A stretch of 64,000 nucleotides of DNA from Tubulanus polymorphus (taxonomy: Eukaryota > Nemertea > Palaeonemertea > Tubulaniformes > Tubulanidae): assembly GCF_964204645.1 (NCBI RefSeq), contig NC_134032.1, forward strand, positions 15,368,275-15,432,274, in the 5' to 3' direction. The notes beneath the pieces are model-generated. The model did not search any database. It had not been told where the DNA came from and saw only the letters and a list, made by a program, of their open reading frames with translations. Position 1 is the stretch's first letter. Every line of letters starts with the position of its first letter. Shown here one piece after another: positions 36,163 to 48,600 of the stretch. The position numbers were made by a program, and so were the translations under genes.

Positions 36163-36233
36163 CTAATCGGCCGGGAATCGAACCCGGGCCCCCCGCGTGG
36201 CAGGCGAGAATTCTACCATTGAACCACCGATGC
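36163..36233 (-). tRNA. tRNA-Gly (GCC), acceptor-stem damaged
   Basis: Body, anticodon GCC and T arm match the copy at 35.84 kb. The 3' acceptor strand reads CCGATTA instead of CCGATGC, so the last two pairs fail. The D arm has one change (TTCAATGG). The internal promoter boxes are intact, but the product may not mature normally; it is possibly a pseudogene. Confidence 0.7.
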
Positions 36234-36239
36234 ACACAT

Positions 36240-37885
36240 TGACCGATCAGTTGACCGATCATTGACCGATCAGTTCAGTGAAAAAATGTCTGGTAGGAGA
36301 GAAATAAACCATTATATTCTATTCTATTCAATCAGTTTTTGAATCCGGATAAATTCAAGATATTTATGAAATTATGATCAGACCAGACCGTGGGATGGTT
36401 ACGCGTGTTGCATTCATTCAAAGCACGTAATTTGTAGCGAAGACGATGAAATTACGATAAAACCCAATTCTTCATCCCTCTCTGTCTCTGTTTGTGAGAT
36501 GAGCGACTGGAATTCAATTAAAAATTCGCTTCGACGTTTCGTCTTGTGTTTCTATATTTATTCAATCGTCGTTTCATCGAATGCGTCACTGTTTTTGTCG
36601 TCGCCGCCGGTGTTGTCCTCCTAATTACGCACGGTCTATCGAAGTTGCTAATTTCGAATTGACGGCGGCGGTACACGCGAAACGACGACAACGAGAAGTC
36701 GGCTGTCGGAATTTGTCTCATCCGTTGTGTTTGCTTAACCGTGAACAAATCGTATCGACATCAGTCGTATCGCAACCGCGCTACCACGCACGTCTGCTGC
36801 TGCAAACACTGCTATCACGTGACTCGATTTTCATACCGATTTGCATATATGCAAATAAGGAGAACAAACCGATGAAAAACGTGAAAGGATTTTTTACTCG
36901 TCCGTTTGTTAAGATAATAAAGTCAAGATAAGATAAGATAATTTTGTTACTTTCCTCTGATAAACATGACAGGAAAAATAATTTTCTATTTCACAAATAT
37001 TCGCGAAAGGAACGTAATATCTAAGAAAGATCGACGATATTTTTAATAGATTCGGCTTCTCGAAAAGTTCGTGAGTCAAAGGAGAGTTTCTACTCTTCTG
37101 AGCAACTCCTGGGCCCTGTAACTTTCCAATAAATTATGACAGGACAAATAATTTTCTTTTTCACAAATATTCGCGAAAGAGACCAAAATATCTAAGAAAG
37201 ATCGACGATATTTTTCATAGAATCGGCTTCTCGAAAAAGTTTATAGAGTCATATGAAACGTTTCTCAAAGTTTCTCGAGGTTTCCAAATGTATTATTTCT
37301 ACTCCTGGGCGACAGGGCCCCCTGGAAAAATCGATACAAATCTCAACCGTTTATAATCAATTAATCAATCAAGCGCACATTTTGAACATTTTCAGTTTTG
37401 ACAATTCACTGTTGAACATATCTAATCAAATTTATAGATAGGTGAGTTTGATTTCTTTCTAAGTGAGTTTGATTTCGTGAACTGATGCGACTTTGACACT
37501 TCCTGTAAAGCGCGATAAATACACCACTAACCATTCACCCTATGACGTCACTAATTAGCACGTGCCGCCCATGCCCACGTGTGATCGGCTATTTTACTGG
37601 TGTTTTGTTCTCGGCGCAATGGACCAATTAGGACACCTGCGAGTCTGTTAACTGTCGACAACCCTTGCACGTATATGACACCTGCAGGTCTGTTGAATGT
37701 CAACTAGCTGCCGCCTGAGACACCGATAATAGCGTGAGAATTCCAGCATGATTAGAAAAAAATAAAACATTAAATTCTCCTTCCACCATTCGTAACATGC
37801 CACCGTAATTAGTGACGTCATAGAGTGATGATGATGATGATTATGATGATATATCATGGCAGCTCCATTCTCTAAAATACTCGAA
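36240..37885. other. No gene seen
   Basis: No supportable gene. The segments at about 36,965-37,070 and 37,138-37,235 are near-identical 100-bp copies (AGGA(A/C)AAATAATTTTCT, ATCTAAGAAAGATCGACGAT). TGACGTCA lies at 37,543 and 37,813. Confidence 0.45.
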
Positions 37886-37891
37886 ATTTCT

Positions 37892-38018
37892 GGGGCCAGT
37901 TGCTCAAAAGTTGGTTATAGTTAACCAGTGGATAGTTGACATAGTGACAGTTGAAAGTTCGTTGTTACTATGGTATCTATCCACTGGTTATCTTTAACCA
38001 ATTTTTGGCAACTGGCCC
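37892..38018. mobile_element. Palindromic MITE, complete copy
   Basis: The cleanest member of the family: GGGGCCAGTTGCTCAAAAGT at one end, its inverse at the other, AACCAGTGGATAGTTGACAT inside the left arm and ATCCACTGGTTATCTTTAAC inside the right arm. About 127 bp, non-coding. Confidence 0.85.
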
Positions 38019-38024
38019 GGCTGC

Positions 38025-39255
38025 TTATGACAGAAAACCACTGATTCTGCCGATACAAAGATATCGTTTTTTTCCTCGTAAAATCCCCTTCATTCGATCA
38101 AAGTCCGTACGTGTCGGGTTTGGGGCGGAGTCGCTACGATTTCTCGCTCTAGAATCCCAGTTTACCCGTAAAGGTACTCACTACTCACGAAGAGACGACG
38201 TTTCTTTCTTACCTATGATTATGTTAGCGGACAAATGAATAAAACGCGAGGTCGTTCTTTGTGTTCGAACGAACAAAATCGATTTCATGTCGCTCAAATC
38301 GAAAACAAAGATTTCACCGGAAATTGTTGAATTACAATATTCGGGCGAATTCATTTCTGTCCACCGCGTACGAAACACACAAAAAAAACTATTCTACGAA
38401 TTTCTACGATATTTTGTTCATTCATGAAATTCATTCATATTTTTTCGGCCCCCGATTGTTGCGCGAGTGTCATTGGAAACCGTTCGACGCATTGTTGACC
38501 GCTGCGATGTATGAATGAACGCTAGCGGGATTGGTCAATAATGGTGCGGGGTCAGCGTCACTGATTGACCGCCGTATCAACAATACGGTAAAAACCCAAC
38601 AATACGAAACGGAGAAAAAAGATTCCGAAAAGTTTTCTTTGAGTTAAAGTAGAATTCCACTATATCGTAATGGCCATCTTCGAGAATACTGAAGTGACCA
38701 CTGTAGTGACCATTGTCCAGCGTCTAAACAACTGACCACTACAGGATAGGCGCTTAAACAATCAGTGTACAATAGTACCTTCTATGATTGGGCCTTGTTA
38801 AAAATCTGGGCAACCTCAATGCACAATAGGTTTATTATGTTCGTAAAAGGTACTCGGCGCCTCGTCCGGTTCAATCGAAATCACGTTTGATATTGTTATT
38901 TACGATGTCGATGTTTTTAACGAGTTTCATTCATGATTTTGACCGCGGTGCGCAGCAGACGACAGCGCGATAGCAGCTCTTGTGTACCGACAAACCGTAT
39001 CTGAACGGACAAACTTTATAATCGTCTTGGTTACGTTGTTCAAAGTATATTTCGTTATCCGTTGTTATTCAACTCGGGATTAAGATAAGGATACGCGTTG
39101 AGTTAATCCGGATAAACCGGCCGTTTCTGTTAGGAAGTTTTACTATAGATTGTGTAGGCGACGGGTTTCGTTCATTCATTGGAGTTCACAATACACGGGT
39201 CATTCCTACATGATTCGCGTTTCATACGTCTTTCAACTGAATACATAGAAAATGG
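38025..39255. other. Upstream region of the coiled-coil gene; possible 5' exon
   Basis: No open frame is convincing. The stretch 38,940-39,257 is relatively GC-rich and ends AAAATGGAG|GTAAAAG, a usable donor. Joined to the acceptor at 40,020/40,021 it would give a leader with a short upstream frame, MENERLRSPPADSIFQSR, which stops just across the main ATG. Confidence 0.25.
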
Positions 39256-39319
39256 AGGTAAAAGTTATTCAATTTTCATCTGAAAATGTGGTTATTCAAT
39301 TTTATGGAAAAAAATGTCG

Positions 39320-39640
39320 TTCGATATTGAGATTTAGAAAAGTTATTCAATTTTCGTTTATTAAAAAGTTATTCAATTTTCGTTTATTAAAAAGTTATTC
39401 AATATTCGTTTATTAGAAAGTTATTCAATTTTCGTTTATTAAAAAGTTATTCAATATTCGTTTATTAGAAAGTTATTCAATTTTCGTTTATCAAAAAGTT
39501 ATTCAATATTCGTTTATTAAAAGGTTATTCAATTTTAGTTTGTTAAAAAGTTATTCAATATTCGTTTATTAGAAAGTTATTCAATTTTCGTTTATTAAAA
39601 AGTTATTCAATATTCGTTTATTAGAAAGTTTTTCAATCAT
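39320..39640. repeat. ~25-bp minisatellite
   Basis: About twelve units of AAAGTTATTCAATTTTCGTT plus TATTA, alternating TTTTCG and TATTCG variants in a roughly two-unit (about 50-bp) pattern. It lies in the presumed first intron or promoter of the coiled-coil gene. Confidence 0.88.
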
Positions 39641-40067
39641 TATTGATGTTGTTAAATTTTCATAGTACTTTCTCACTTTAACTGCAATCAGCGGTTAATG
39701 TATATGTTATCAGAGCTTTGGTTAGACGTACTCGGGATTGTGGTCATTAAGAGGGGCAGTATATATATAGTGTCGGAACCCTGGGTGGAACGCATCAAAT
39801 TACTCAGATTACAATTACATAATTAATGTATTAGGGACTTAAATGCTGCCGATTATTGGTTGTTTATTAATTATATACTTAATTATTCCATTCATTAATT
39901 AACTAGTGCGTAATTAAAACTAAATCATGCAAGAATGAAGCAAAGACTGGCATCCTGAAAAGGAACTATTATTCGAAAAATCCATTAATCAAATTTCGTT
40001 TTGTTTTGTGTATTTTGCAGAATGAACGCTTGAGGTCGCCACCGGCCGACAGCATATTTCAGTCAAG

Positions 40068-42644
40068 ATGAGATGGAAAGAGTTAATGGTGAATTCTCTC
40101 CCGCGAAGTTGGACGAAAAATCGAAAATTGAGGTCTCAACAACAACAACAACAACAACGTACGGTGACCTTGAAACACAAACAACTCGACGACAACGCCA
40201 ATACTAATGACGTCACCGATTTATGCGTAGCCAAAATCGTTCGCAATGACGTCGACGATTTGTGTCTAGTCAACAACGATTTAAACGACGTCGTCGACGA
40301 CAACGACGACGACCGGAAGCAGACGGACGACGAAGACGACGATGAAACACGTGACCTAGCCGAATTGTATGACGTAGCGCGCAAAAACCAACGCGTCACG
40401 CGACAATTATATAAACAGGAACTTGACGAAACCGGAAATACGATTTTGAAAACCGACTTCATTCTTACGAACAACTTGAACGATCCGAAACAGTTTAAAT
40501 GTTCGTGCTACAAACACATATCAGTGCTGCCACCTGACGGCGGCGTCGAGAACGAAAAGTGTTTCTTCAACGATCTTGTCGCCGAACAAAATGCGCACAA
40601 TATAACTGCCGCTAATTCGACGACCGTGGTGCCAAAAACTAACCCGAAATTCAGCATCGATTCCGATCTGGAAGATTTGAATAATTGCGTCACGCCGAAA
40701 ATACGCACGCGCATTAAAACCAACCCGTGGATTCCCAGTCCGAAAATATCGCCCAATTCGTCTGAGGCGAATTCGTGTAATACGTCATCGAATTCATCGC
40801 CTACGTCATCGCTTTCGCGGTCGCGTTCCGCTTCGTTGAACAAAGAGCAGTTAACGGCCGCTTTGTGCGCATGCGTCGACGATACCGCGTCTAGTACGTC
40901 TGATTTAGGTTCGGAAGCGACCGGAAGTACGTTAGACTCTCGGTCCGCGCGTGCGCTGAAACACCTGTCTCTGACGTCAGACGGCAGCGCCGCCAGCGTT
41001 TCGTCTACCTTCAGCGACGCCGGATTCGGGTTTTCCGAATCGCTCGATGACGTCACGGTTAACACGCTCGGAGCACGTGACCACCACCATCACCTCCCCC
41101 GCGACGACGAAGAGTTTATCGATTATGAAACAGAGTTCGAATCGTTGATCGAAAACGTCGACAGTCCTCATTTGGGAAAGATGACCGCGCAGGGAGAGTG
41201 TGGTTCCTGTTTCTCCTTACAACGCCTCCAGGTGGAGCTAGCTGTCGACAGCAGGTGAGAGTGATTAAATTATGATAATTATGACAATCATTACTATTCT
41301 TACTTTAATTCTTATTCTTATTATTTTTCCTATTCTTATTATTTTTCCTATTCTTATTGTTTTTCCTATTCTTATTGTTTTTCTTATTCTTATTATTTTT
41401 CCTATTCTTATTGTTTTTCTTATTCTTATTATTTTTCCTATTCTTATTGTTTTTCTTATTCTTATAGATTTTTTATTCTTATAGTTTTTTTTATTCTTAT
41501 CATTATTACGATTATTTGAGGTATTAGAAAACCAAACTTAAGAAATAGTTAGATTTATAGGAGTTTGTAAAAAAAACAAAAAATAACTTTGATACTTTTT
41601 CTGGGTATTTTACATAGTTCATGAATAACAACGTTTTTTTAAAAATTGTTAGAAGTGTAAATAAATTCTTTTTTAATCCATTGCAGACGATCGACACCGA
41701 TTCGACGACGCAACTCGAACCGTCAGACCTACGTAATCGACGGTAAAATACTCAATACAGCCGTAGTTGACGTTAACGCTGGAAATTCTTGCGTTTTCAC
41801 GACCGATTGGTTCCTGAACGCCGATAACGGCAACAAACTGACTTCGTCATCCGACATACGTGCGCGCGACATACGTCATACGTCATCGGACGTCGAACAC
41901 GAAACTAAAATGAATACTAGCGTCGATAGTGACGTCATAGAGCGCGATTTCGAGCCCGATTCCGAGTCGGAAGATGAACTTCATTATTACCTAGACGACG
42001 TTGACACCTATACGGACGACGACGTCGAATTGGAGCGTAAAAGCGCAAATGACGTCATCGATTATGACGGCGACGTACGCGGCGTTAGTTGGTTGGAGGA
42101 ATATCTCGAAACGGAAGTAGAGGGCGCTCGTATCGATTTTGACGCGCCTGTATCGGAAGATGATCACGTGGTTCCCGATCTGGAACACAGTATAGAAGAC
42201 AATAATATGTATTGCGTCATCGATGACGCAGCGGAAGTCGTGGACGAACGTCGATCTAGTATCGCCACTCCCGTCAGAGGGCGTCGTCACGAGCAGCGAA
42301 TCGTCGCGCAGGTGGCGCCACGGCGGTCGATAGGAGAAATACAGGAGAGCTTGCAGGATAAAGTTTTAAAGTTACGCCAGGAGAAACTGATCGTCGAAGC
42401 GAAACTGAAACAAGCGAAAGAGGAACAGGATATGCGCAGACAGGTGACCGCTCAGTTCCAGCGGCAGGTGACCAGCCATCGTAAACAGGTCCTCATGCGA
42501 ACACTATCCGATCTGCGCAGACGACTGGAAGGTCAATGTTCAAGGTTACAGACGAGTTATAGTTCGGTGTTGAGCGTCCAGAAGAACGTGATTCGCCCGG
42601 CGAAACTTCGACAAGCGGCGAAACTGAGAGAGGCGCCATTTTAA
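40068..42644 (+). CDS. Acidic, serine-rich coiled-coil protein, unrecognised
   Basis: Two coding exons, 40,068-41,254 and 41,687-42,644, join in phase (CAGCAG|GTGAGA; TTGCAG|ACG) to 714 residues. Residues 1-30 are basic (MRWKELMVNSLPRSWTKNRK), then come poly-Gln and an Asp-rich block. Residues 220-330 are a Ser/Thr-rich low-complexity region (SSNSSPTSSLSRSRS). Exon 2 starts with RRNSNRQTYVIDGK, a possible kinase or 14-3-3 type site. A second acidic stretch (DSESEDELHYYLDD) follows. The last ~95 residues are a clear heptad coiled coil (LRQEKLIVEAKLKQAKEEQD, then RKQVLMRTLSDLRRRLEGQ). No signal peptide or membrane helix is seen, so an intracellular adaptor or cytoskeletal role is inference. The ATG has A at -3, and an in-frame TGA at 40,023 supports it if the acceptor at 40,020 is used. 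A 5' untranslated exon must lie upstream. Confidence 0.8.
41272..41520. repeat. 18-bp TTATT(C/G)-type minisatellite in intron
   Basis: Units of CCTATTCTTATTGTTTTT with CTTATTCTTATT variants fill the 5' part of the intron between the two coding exons. The open frame through it (Ile/Leu/Phe) is an artefact. Confidence 0.85.
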
Positions 42645-42869
42645 ATCAACTCGTCGAGTCAGCTTACTGTGAACTTCAGTCTGTGTCTTATTCTATTTCA
42701 TAACAATTTCATAATAATCGTTCAGCCTGAGCTTTAAACAGTCAGCTTAGTGCTAGTCGTGTGCGAATACTAGTCCGTTTTAGTCCGTTTGTTCTCTAGT
42801 CAATAAGGTTGTAAACCTGGGGTCGAAAGTAAGATGTACAATTTCTTTGATGATGAATTTTGTATATAC

Positions 42870-43090
42870 TGTGAGATCGAAAGTATTCGGGATGGTTCGG
42901 GCGTCTTCGGAAATATGATAAGGCGGCCCGGTAGCCGTCGGAAGTATTCGGGATGGTTCGGGCGTCTTCTGAAACATTACAAGGCGGTCCGGTAGCCGTT
43001 GGAAGTATTCGGGATGGTTCAGAAGGCATCGGAAGTATTGGGGAAACATTCGTGAGCCGTCGGAGATATTCGGGATTGTTCGGGAGCCGT
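42870..43090. repeat. ~66-bp minisatellite in 3' UTR
   Basis: Four or five units of GGAAGTATTCGGGATGGTTC followed by GGGCGTCTTC or a shorter variant. It lies within the presumed 3' UTR of the coiled-coil gene. Confidence 0.8.
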
Positions 43091-43208
43091 CGGAAAGAAT
43101 GTGTAGTAACTAGTTTTTGTCGCGAGGAAAAATTTCGTATTTTTGCATGATTGTGTCGTATTTACGCTGTTCTAGTCGTTATCTAGTCCGATAGAGTGCG
43201 CATTTGAA

Positions 43209-43214
43209 AATAAA
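43209..43214 (+). terminator. Polyadenylation signal of the coiled-coil gene
   Basis: AATAAA about 565 bases after the stop codon; the first canonical signal seen on this strand after the gene. Confidence 0.45.
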
Positions 43215-43229
43215 GCCCGATTTCCGCAC

Positions 43230-45620
43230 TTCCAATAATGCGCACCGTTTGCAGGTGTTTCTAAGATACGCGTATCGTTGATGTTAATTCGAATTCGGAA
43301 GTTCAAATATATGTATATGTAATTTCTATCAATCGACGGTTTTATGATAAGGTCATCTACATATTATAGAAAATAATGTATACGTTCAGTGTATTGTTGC
43401 TTTATGCGCGCTGAAATCTTTCGAAATTCGGGATTCGAACCCATCGAACGGTGACGGAAGACCGTTAGGTTCAAAAATATCGGTTCGGATCCCTGAATTA
43501 AGTATGCATTTATATCGATGTGCTTTTCGTGTGCAAATATAATCTCAAAACACTTCATCATATTACCAAACGATGTTCACTTTCTAAAACAATATACAGG
43601 GTAAATGTATGCAAATTGCATGTTACTTATATGCAAATTACATGTAAATTAACGTACGTAATTTGAATATATGTATGTAGGCGTGACCAGTGCAACGTGC
43701 GCGTATTTGGACCGGGGAAAACCCGCCGTCTATTTTAGGGTTTGTTACGTATATTTGTTTATCCGTTCGTTCGTTGAGAATATTCGCGAAAAGCAATCGA
43801 TTTAAAAACCACAACTTGATGTTCTGAAATGAAATTCATTGAATTTGAAAATAATTTGCTCAATTTTGTTGTGTTGAAAAAAAAACCGTTTAGTTTTGAT
43901 ATTTTGTAGCGCACTCGTTTTTTTCTGCACCACTCTGTTTTCAGGCTTCTCATAATAGCCCTAAGAGTGTATAATATATGTTAACCAACCTAAATCTTGG
44001 CTTTTCAAATGAATATTCATTAAAAAAAAAGAATTAACATATAATCATCCCCATGCTGGGATTCAGAGTTCAACAATCCTTGAAATGAAAGTAATGGGAA
44101 GAGATGCAGGGGTTGTTTATATCGCCATCGGGTTCGAATCCCAGAAATGGTGACGATTTTTCTTCAATACGTCTACAGCGCACGTGGAGTTCGTAGTTTA
44201 GAAGTTTTAGAACTTCTTCTTTCGATTTGTTTCGTATTTTCTTCATAGAATTTAGACTTTACGCAAAGTTTAAGCTAAAGACGGTACAATTCTGGGCTCA
44301 GTCTGACAAAAATAGGCTAAAATCTCTTTTGTTGTAATTGTCATTGGTAACTTCATGTTTTCAATGAGGACAACAATTCAAACTTTTTCGCGAAACCTTG
44401 TTGAGAAAACAAGTTATATCTTCTCAAAACTTGACATCGAATCCGTTGGCTTTACTGACTTCTTATGGATTGTAATAAGAAGTTGCACTTTCGCTTTAGC
44501 CTCATCCAACAGGTACCTAGACTCGATTAGCTTCTAGGTAACATTATCCATTTGTCGTATAGAATATATCCATGTTGAATAATCCGCAATAATGGCGACC
44601 GTTTTTTTTTCTCTCTCACTCTACTTCTTCATTGTAAATAATTCAAAATTGTGATATGCGTCTTACTTTCGATAGTGGCTCCCTCTTTCTGAAAACCTGA
44701 TAACTAAATTAAAGAAAATATTGAGATATCGATTCTTGTATCGATTATGATGTAATATTTATTATTGTATATGTTATAATTATTACGATGATTATTATGA
44801 ATGTATTTTATGTTTCATTTCTGTCACGAATAAATTTCCAAGTACACTGTACTAATTATACACATAAACAAACTGCGATTGTCGTTGGTTTGATCGATAT
44901 TTTTTCAAATTTTTTTTTTCTAGAAAAATTGAAAGGCAAAGGCAGAAAATGAAATTTAAAAAGGGGAAAAATGAAAAATATCTAAATTTTTGCCAATCTT
45001 TGGAAAAATTTTGAAAACTAATAGACTTTTACAAGTTACAGGATTGAAAGTCAAGATGGAAATATCAAAAGATTTTAAACATTTTTATTTTATTAAATAT
45101 GTGTAACGTAAACACGAAGGAGGATTTAAAAAAGAATTTCTTTTTCATTTGATGATTATTACAGAATTTCGTGAAGCGGATCCGTGGTGCTCCAAGTAAA
45201 AGCCTAAACGCAGCCTTCCATCTATCTATCTAATTCTCAAGTTAATCTGATAGTTCTATTTATCTCTGAGCGCTTCAGTCTCTCTATGAGACAGCCTTTG
45301 TCGTCTTTCCAAGCATCCAGCCGTCTGCGTACTTACGGCATGTAAACTAAATGCATGTTTTACGCGGTTTGTATTTACACATTATTTTCAAGTAAAGTCT
45401 TAAAACTCGTGACGATTTATTAACTCGAGTAATGATTGTTGTTATTGACCCCTTCATCATTTTCAACACCTTGACGTTAATTCGAGATATTTCTACATAA
45501 ACATCGCCCCCTATCGGCCACTACCCCTCCCCTTTCCTCATACTAACCCCTCCACTTGGCAATATATTTGATATTTCAACCTAAATGCTTTCCCGGAAGT
45601 GAACGATGACGACTTAATGT
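43230..45620. other. Convergent intergenic region
   Basis: No gene between the 3' end of the coiled-coil gene and the 3' end of the PLAT receptor gene. A copy of the GTAATTGTCATTGGTAACTT / TCAATGAGGACAACAATTC repeat lies at 44,334-44,400. An isolated B-box word, GGGTTCGAATCCCAG, is near 44,130. Confidence 0.45.
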
Positions 45621-45625
45621 CAAGG

Positions 45626-48600
45626 TCAGTTTAATTTGATCGCCGCCGGCCTGTTCAAGTCGAGCTCGGCGTACTCGTCCATACGACCGTCGTCTGCTTC
45701 ACCTACCAGCGACAACTCTCGTCGACCAGCTGATGCAGTCACGCCATCTAGCGGAAATTCACCGAAATCAGCGTAAACCGTTCCGTCTGCGCCGATCAAC
45801 TGTAAAATATGAAATGAAAGTTGCTGAAACGATATTTAACCCCGAGGATCCTGAAACATCCGCCCTTCTGCCCAGTTACAGTGGATCGATTGCCCAAAAA
45901 CTTAACACTGGTCTTGAGTCTAGACTGGGCTGAAGTTTTTAGATCGACGATTGAATCGAAATTGGCTTCGACTGGTCTTAAGTCAAAGTCTTGACTCAAA
46001 GTAAATCTGGGTATTGAGGTGTCCTTACCCCTTTACTTGAGTTGTCGATTGTCATATCGTCAGGTTCAAGGCCACTTGGGTCAAGGCCACTTGGTTCAAC
46101 GTCACCTGGGTCAAGGCCACCGGGTTCGTAGATGGTGTTCACGAAGACGCTATCGCTTTCTTCGGGTTCAAGGCCACTGGGTTCGTAGATGGTGTTCACG
46201 AAGACGCTATCGCTTTGTTCGGGTTCAAGGCCACTGGGTTCGTAGATGTCGTTCACAAAGACGCCATCGCTTTCTTCGGGTTCAAGGCCACTGGGTTCGT
46301 AGATGTCGTTCACGAAGACGCAACTGCTACCGGTAGGGGGAGCCACGATGCTAACGTCGTTAACGTAGATAACGTTGTCGGCATAATCTTCATTGTTGAC
46401 GTCGTAACACGTGACTTGAGCGTCGTTGACAACCTCGCTGTAGACGGCTATTTCCGGTGTTGCTGACGTCATAGACGTGACGGGAGTCGGTGAGTCATTG
46501 AGATTCACTCGCTCTGAATTTTAAAAACAAAAAACGAATAATGACTAAATAAAATAAGATGATCGACGATTTGTTGTGTTAACTAATTGTGACCCCGCCA
46601 GATGGCGTAACTAACAGTAGGTTTTGCGCGAGGAGAATTTGTTCATTTTCATTCAATATTTCTCAACATCCGAATACAAATACAAATACATTTTGTTGTC
46701 AAGCAAGCGCCACCTAGCTGAACCTTGATTGCCACAGTAGGCGTTTCATTCTTGAATCCTTAGTTCATTGTAGCACCACCTTGTAGATCACGGCTGCACA
46801 CTAACGCTACCTAGCGGATCATTGATTGCCACATTAGGCATGATTATTTCCCCAAGACGTGGAAGACTGACTTCAATCTAGCTCCACCTAGCGGATTTCT
46901 CGATTATCACACTAGTTTCGTCAAATCCCGCACGTGAAAGACTGATTTCTGTACAAGCTCCACCTGGCGGACGATCCTCGCATGCCATAGTAGCGTTTCC
47001 GGAATAGAGCGAGGTAATTAACCGAACTGTTACCAACGCCACCTGGCTTACAAAGAGTTCACTACAAGAACTTCTCCCCTATCGAGGTTTTCGATACGTA
47101 CTTGTCGTCTGCTGAGTTCGTCTGCGATGACGGAACACCAAACATACGACAACAATGATAATCAACAACACGACCAGTACGCCACCTATCGGTATAATTA
47201 TCTGCATCGGCATATCGAAGACGGTGGCGCCATTTGGTTTCGACTGAACGCCAGAACCGGACGAAGCTGTAAAATATTTCAACCAGGAAAAAATGAAGCG
47301 AGGAATAGCGATACATACAATGCGCACATATCATCTGAAATATATAATGGAAAAATACTTTGAATGTAATGAAACTAAAAATCTCTTTTTGGCTGACAAT
47401 AAAAAGGATAATAAAGTCTGCGAACAATAGAAACGATTCGTAATTGAAAAATGTAATTTCTATTTTATTTCAAGTTAAACTGAATGATAGTTTATGTATA
47501 TAAATATAAGCAGATAATGGTTTTATTTGTTAGATCCACGGCGTAAAATAAACTGACTCATTTGTCGCGGGCTTTTCGGCGAAAATGGAATTTACGAACT
47601 TATGTCTAAATACATGTATTGATCGTCGTGATAGTTATTTGTGGGATTCGTGACGTGGCAAAGTTATGTCGTATCCCATCGATATCCAAATTGTCTGATT
47701 TCATCGAAAACTATATAGCGTTTGTGAGACCCTACTGGTCGAGTAGGTTACCGGTATTACAGCATCTTCAAAAAGAAAGGTTTAAGCTTAAAACGGTTTG
47801 AATTGAAGTTCGAATTGTTGTCCTCATAACATGAATTAATGATTCTTCGCAATTAATATCATAATTAATATAATAATATCATAATTTCATTAACTTATAA
47901 CGGTTCTAACGGCTAGGTTTGAATTATTTTAAAAACCAATTCGAGGTAACCATTAAAGCAAATAAACCGAAAAATTTGGTTTAACTTTCATCCAGCAATT
48001 GTAACTAATAGGGTTTGATTTACGATTTATAAAACTGTTATTGATCTTAAGAGGCGTGGTTTTTATTCAAGCGTATCAAAAAGAGGGCGTGGTTTAATTT
48101 AAATATGTTAATTACCACCACCTACCTGGAATTTTAAATGCAGTAACCACGCTCTGTTTGGTCATACTGACACTAGATGTCGCTGAAATCGATGTATTCA
48201 AAAAGAAGAGGGAAATAATGAAGGTCATGCTGACGAGGATAGAAGTGAAGGATGAAAGGAGATCAAGAGGAAGAGAAGAAGGAAAGGAGAAAAGAGAGGA
48301 GAAAGCGTTGAGTTAATGGACGATCTTTAAACGAATTTAACATATTACCATCTGTCGATAAAGTAGCGTTCTCTGTCGGCTGTACGGTGCTGCCCTCTTC
48401 GCGTTTGGCTAAAACTACGTTAATAAGTAAAAAGTAAAAATGAATCAATTGAAATGTGTATTTCTAGTAATAATTCATGATCAGGCGGCCATCTTGAATG
48501 ACGCAATATGCAAGGATTGCCTAGCGATTCCAAATGACACGAGACCCAAAAATGGTTGCCTCAATGTTAAATACTTACCAAGGGTCGTGATAGTCGGATT

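Noticed and set aside
40508-41065. 185-codon minus-strand frame inside the coiled-coil gene
   Set aside because: It is the antisense shadow of exon 1, which has phase-consistent splice sites and a longer frame.
40068-42644. Identity as schwannomin-interacting protein (SCHIP1)
   Set aside because: The acidic-plus-coiled-coil layout suggested it, but the coiled-coil sequence does not resemble what I recall of the SCHIP1 C-terminus.
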